NCBI GenBank assembly: GCA_947454665.1
Contig: CANGMU010000182.1
Location: 1-5,003 of the forward strand
Source: Pseudomonadota bacterium
GTDB taxonomy: Bacteria; Pseudomonadota; Gammaproteobacteria; Steroidobacterales; Steroidobacteraceae
Length of the DNA: 5,003 nucleotides
Direction of reading: 5' to 3'
Shown: piece by piece, positions 4,823 through 5,003 of the stretch
Layout: each line of letters starts with the position of its first letter
Position numbering within the stretch: position 1 is the stretch's first letter
Program-made: the position numbers and the translations under genes
The notes under the pieces: model-generated
Told to the model about the DNA's origin: nothing
Databases searched by the model: none
Seen by the model: only the letters and a program-made list of their open reading frames with translations

Positions 4823-5003
4823 TCAGAACACCACGACCGAACGGATGGACGAGCCGTCGTGCATGAGGTCGAAGGCGTCGTTGATCTTTTCGAGCGGCAT
4901 CGTGTGCGTGATGAGCTCGTCGATCTGGATCTTGCCTTCCATGTACCAGTCCACGATCTTCGGCACGTCGGTACGGCCGCGGGCGCCACCGAAGGCCGTG
5001 CCC
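4823..5003 (-). CDS. S-(hydroxymethyl)glutathione dehydrogenase / class III alcohol dehydrogenase, C-terminal end (partial)
   Basis: The last 59 codons of a zinc-type medium-chain dehydrogenase, cut by the window edge, with TGA at 4825-4823. The tail shows GTAFGGARGRTDVPKIVDWY (1-20 of the fragment), then ITHTMPLEKINDAFDLMHDG (30-49) and SIRSVVVF at the end. These match the C-terminus of class III enzymes such as E. coli FrmA and human ADH5, where the same THxMxLxxINDAFDLMHxGxSIR pattern occurs. These enzymes oxidise the spontaneous formaldehyde-glutathione adduct with NAD+ to S-formylglutathione, which is then hydrolysed to formate. The catalytic zinc ligands lie outside the window and cannot be checked. 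It is upstream of marR and fdhD in the same direction and is likely to be in their operon. The names frmA and adhC are both used for this family, so I leave the symbol blank. Confidence 0.88.
   Translation of the reverse strand, partial: GTAFGGARGRTDVPKIVDWYMEGKIQIDELITHTMPLEKINDAFDLMHDGSSIRSVVVF

Noticed and set aside
1..5003. Mobile elements, CRISPR, tRNA or a defence system
   Set aside because: No terminal repeats, transposase, spaced direct repeats, tRNA-like cloverleaf or nuclease-type protein was seen; all of the window is accounted for by recognised metabolic and regulatory genes apart from the short tail at 2-70.

Overview
This 5 kb window is a compact, high-GC stretch (about 60-65 % by eye, not computed) from a proteobacterium-like chromosome. 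Family resemblance of MobA, MobB, FdhD, the MarR protein and the glutathione-dependent formaldehyde dehydrogenase points to Pseudomonadota, probably beta- or gamma-proteobacterial. I cannot name a genus. Almost every base is coding. There is no RNA gene, insertion sequence, CRISPR array or long repeat, and no gene-free stretch over 300 bases.

Layout: (1) positions 2-70, + strand, the last codons of an unidentified gene whose stop overlaps the start of moeA. (2) 67-1272, + strand, moeA, molybdopterin molybdotransferase. (3) 1260-1865, - strand, mobA, converging on moeA with a 13-bp overlap of the two coding ends. (4) about 1863-1893, a very short divergent control region with a good sigma70-type promoter for mobB and an operator-like dyad centred on TATATA. 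(5) 1891-2427, + strand, mobB, a P-loop GTPase. (6) 2438-3511, - strand, a one-component regulator with a LysR/ModE-type helix-turn-helix and a PBP-like ligand domain. (7) 3508-4317, - strand, fdhD, the formate dehydrogenase sulfurtransferase. (8) 4326-4820, - strand, a MarR-family regulator. (9) 4823-5003, - strand, the C-terminal end of a class III alcohol dehydrogenase (S-(hydroxymethyl)glutathione dehydrogenase).

Together the genes suggest a formaldehyde/formate oxidation and molybdenum-cofactor locus. The class III dehydrogenase takes the formaldehyde-glutathione adduct towards formate. A molybdenum formate dehydrogenase, not in the window, would oxidise formate. MoeA inserts Mo, MobA with MobB forms the guanine dinucleotide cofactor, and FdhD delivers the sulfur that activates it. 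The - strand genes are so closely packed (gaps of 2 bp, 8 bp and a 4-bp overlap) that a single transcript adhC-marR-fdhD-regulator is likely.

The families are known ones, and I see no wholly new system. The points most worth testing are the mobA/mobB divergent control region, where both mRNAs may be leaderless or nearly so, and the HTH-PBP regulator placed with fdhD, whose ligand is not evident from sequence.
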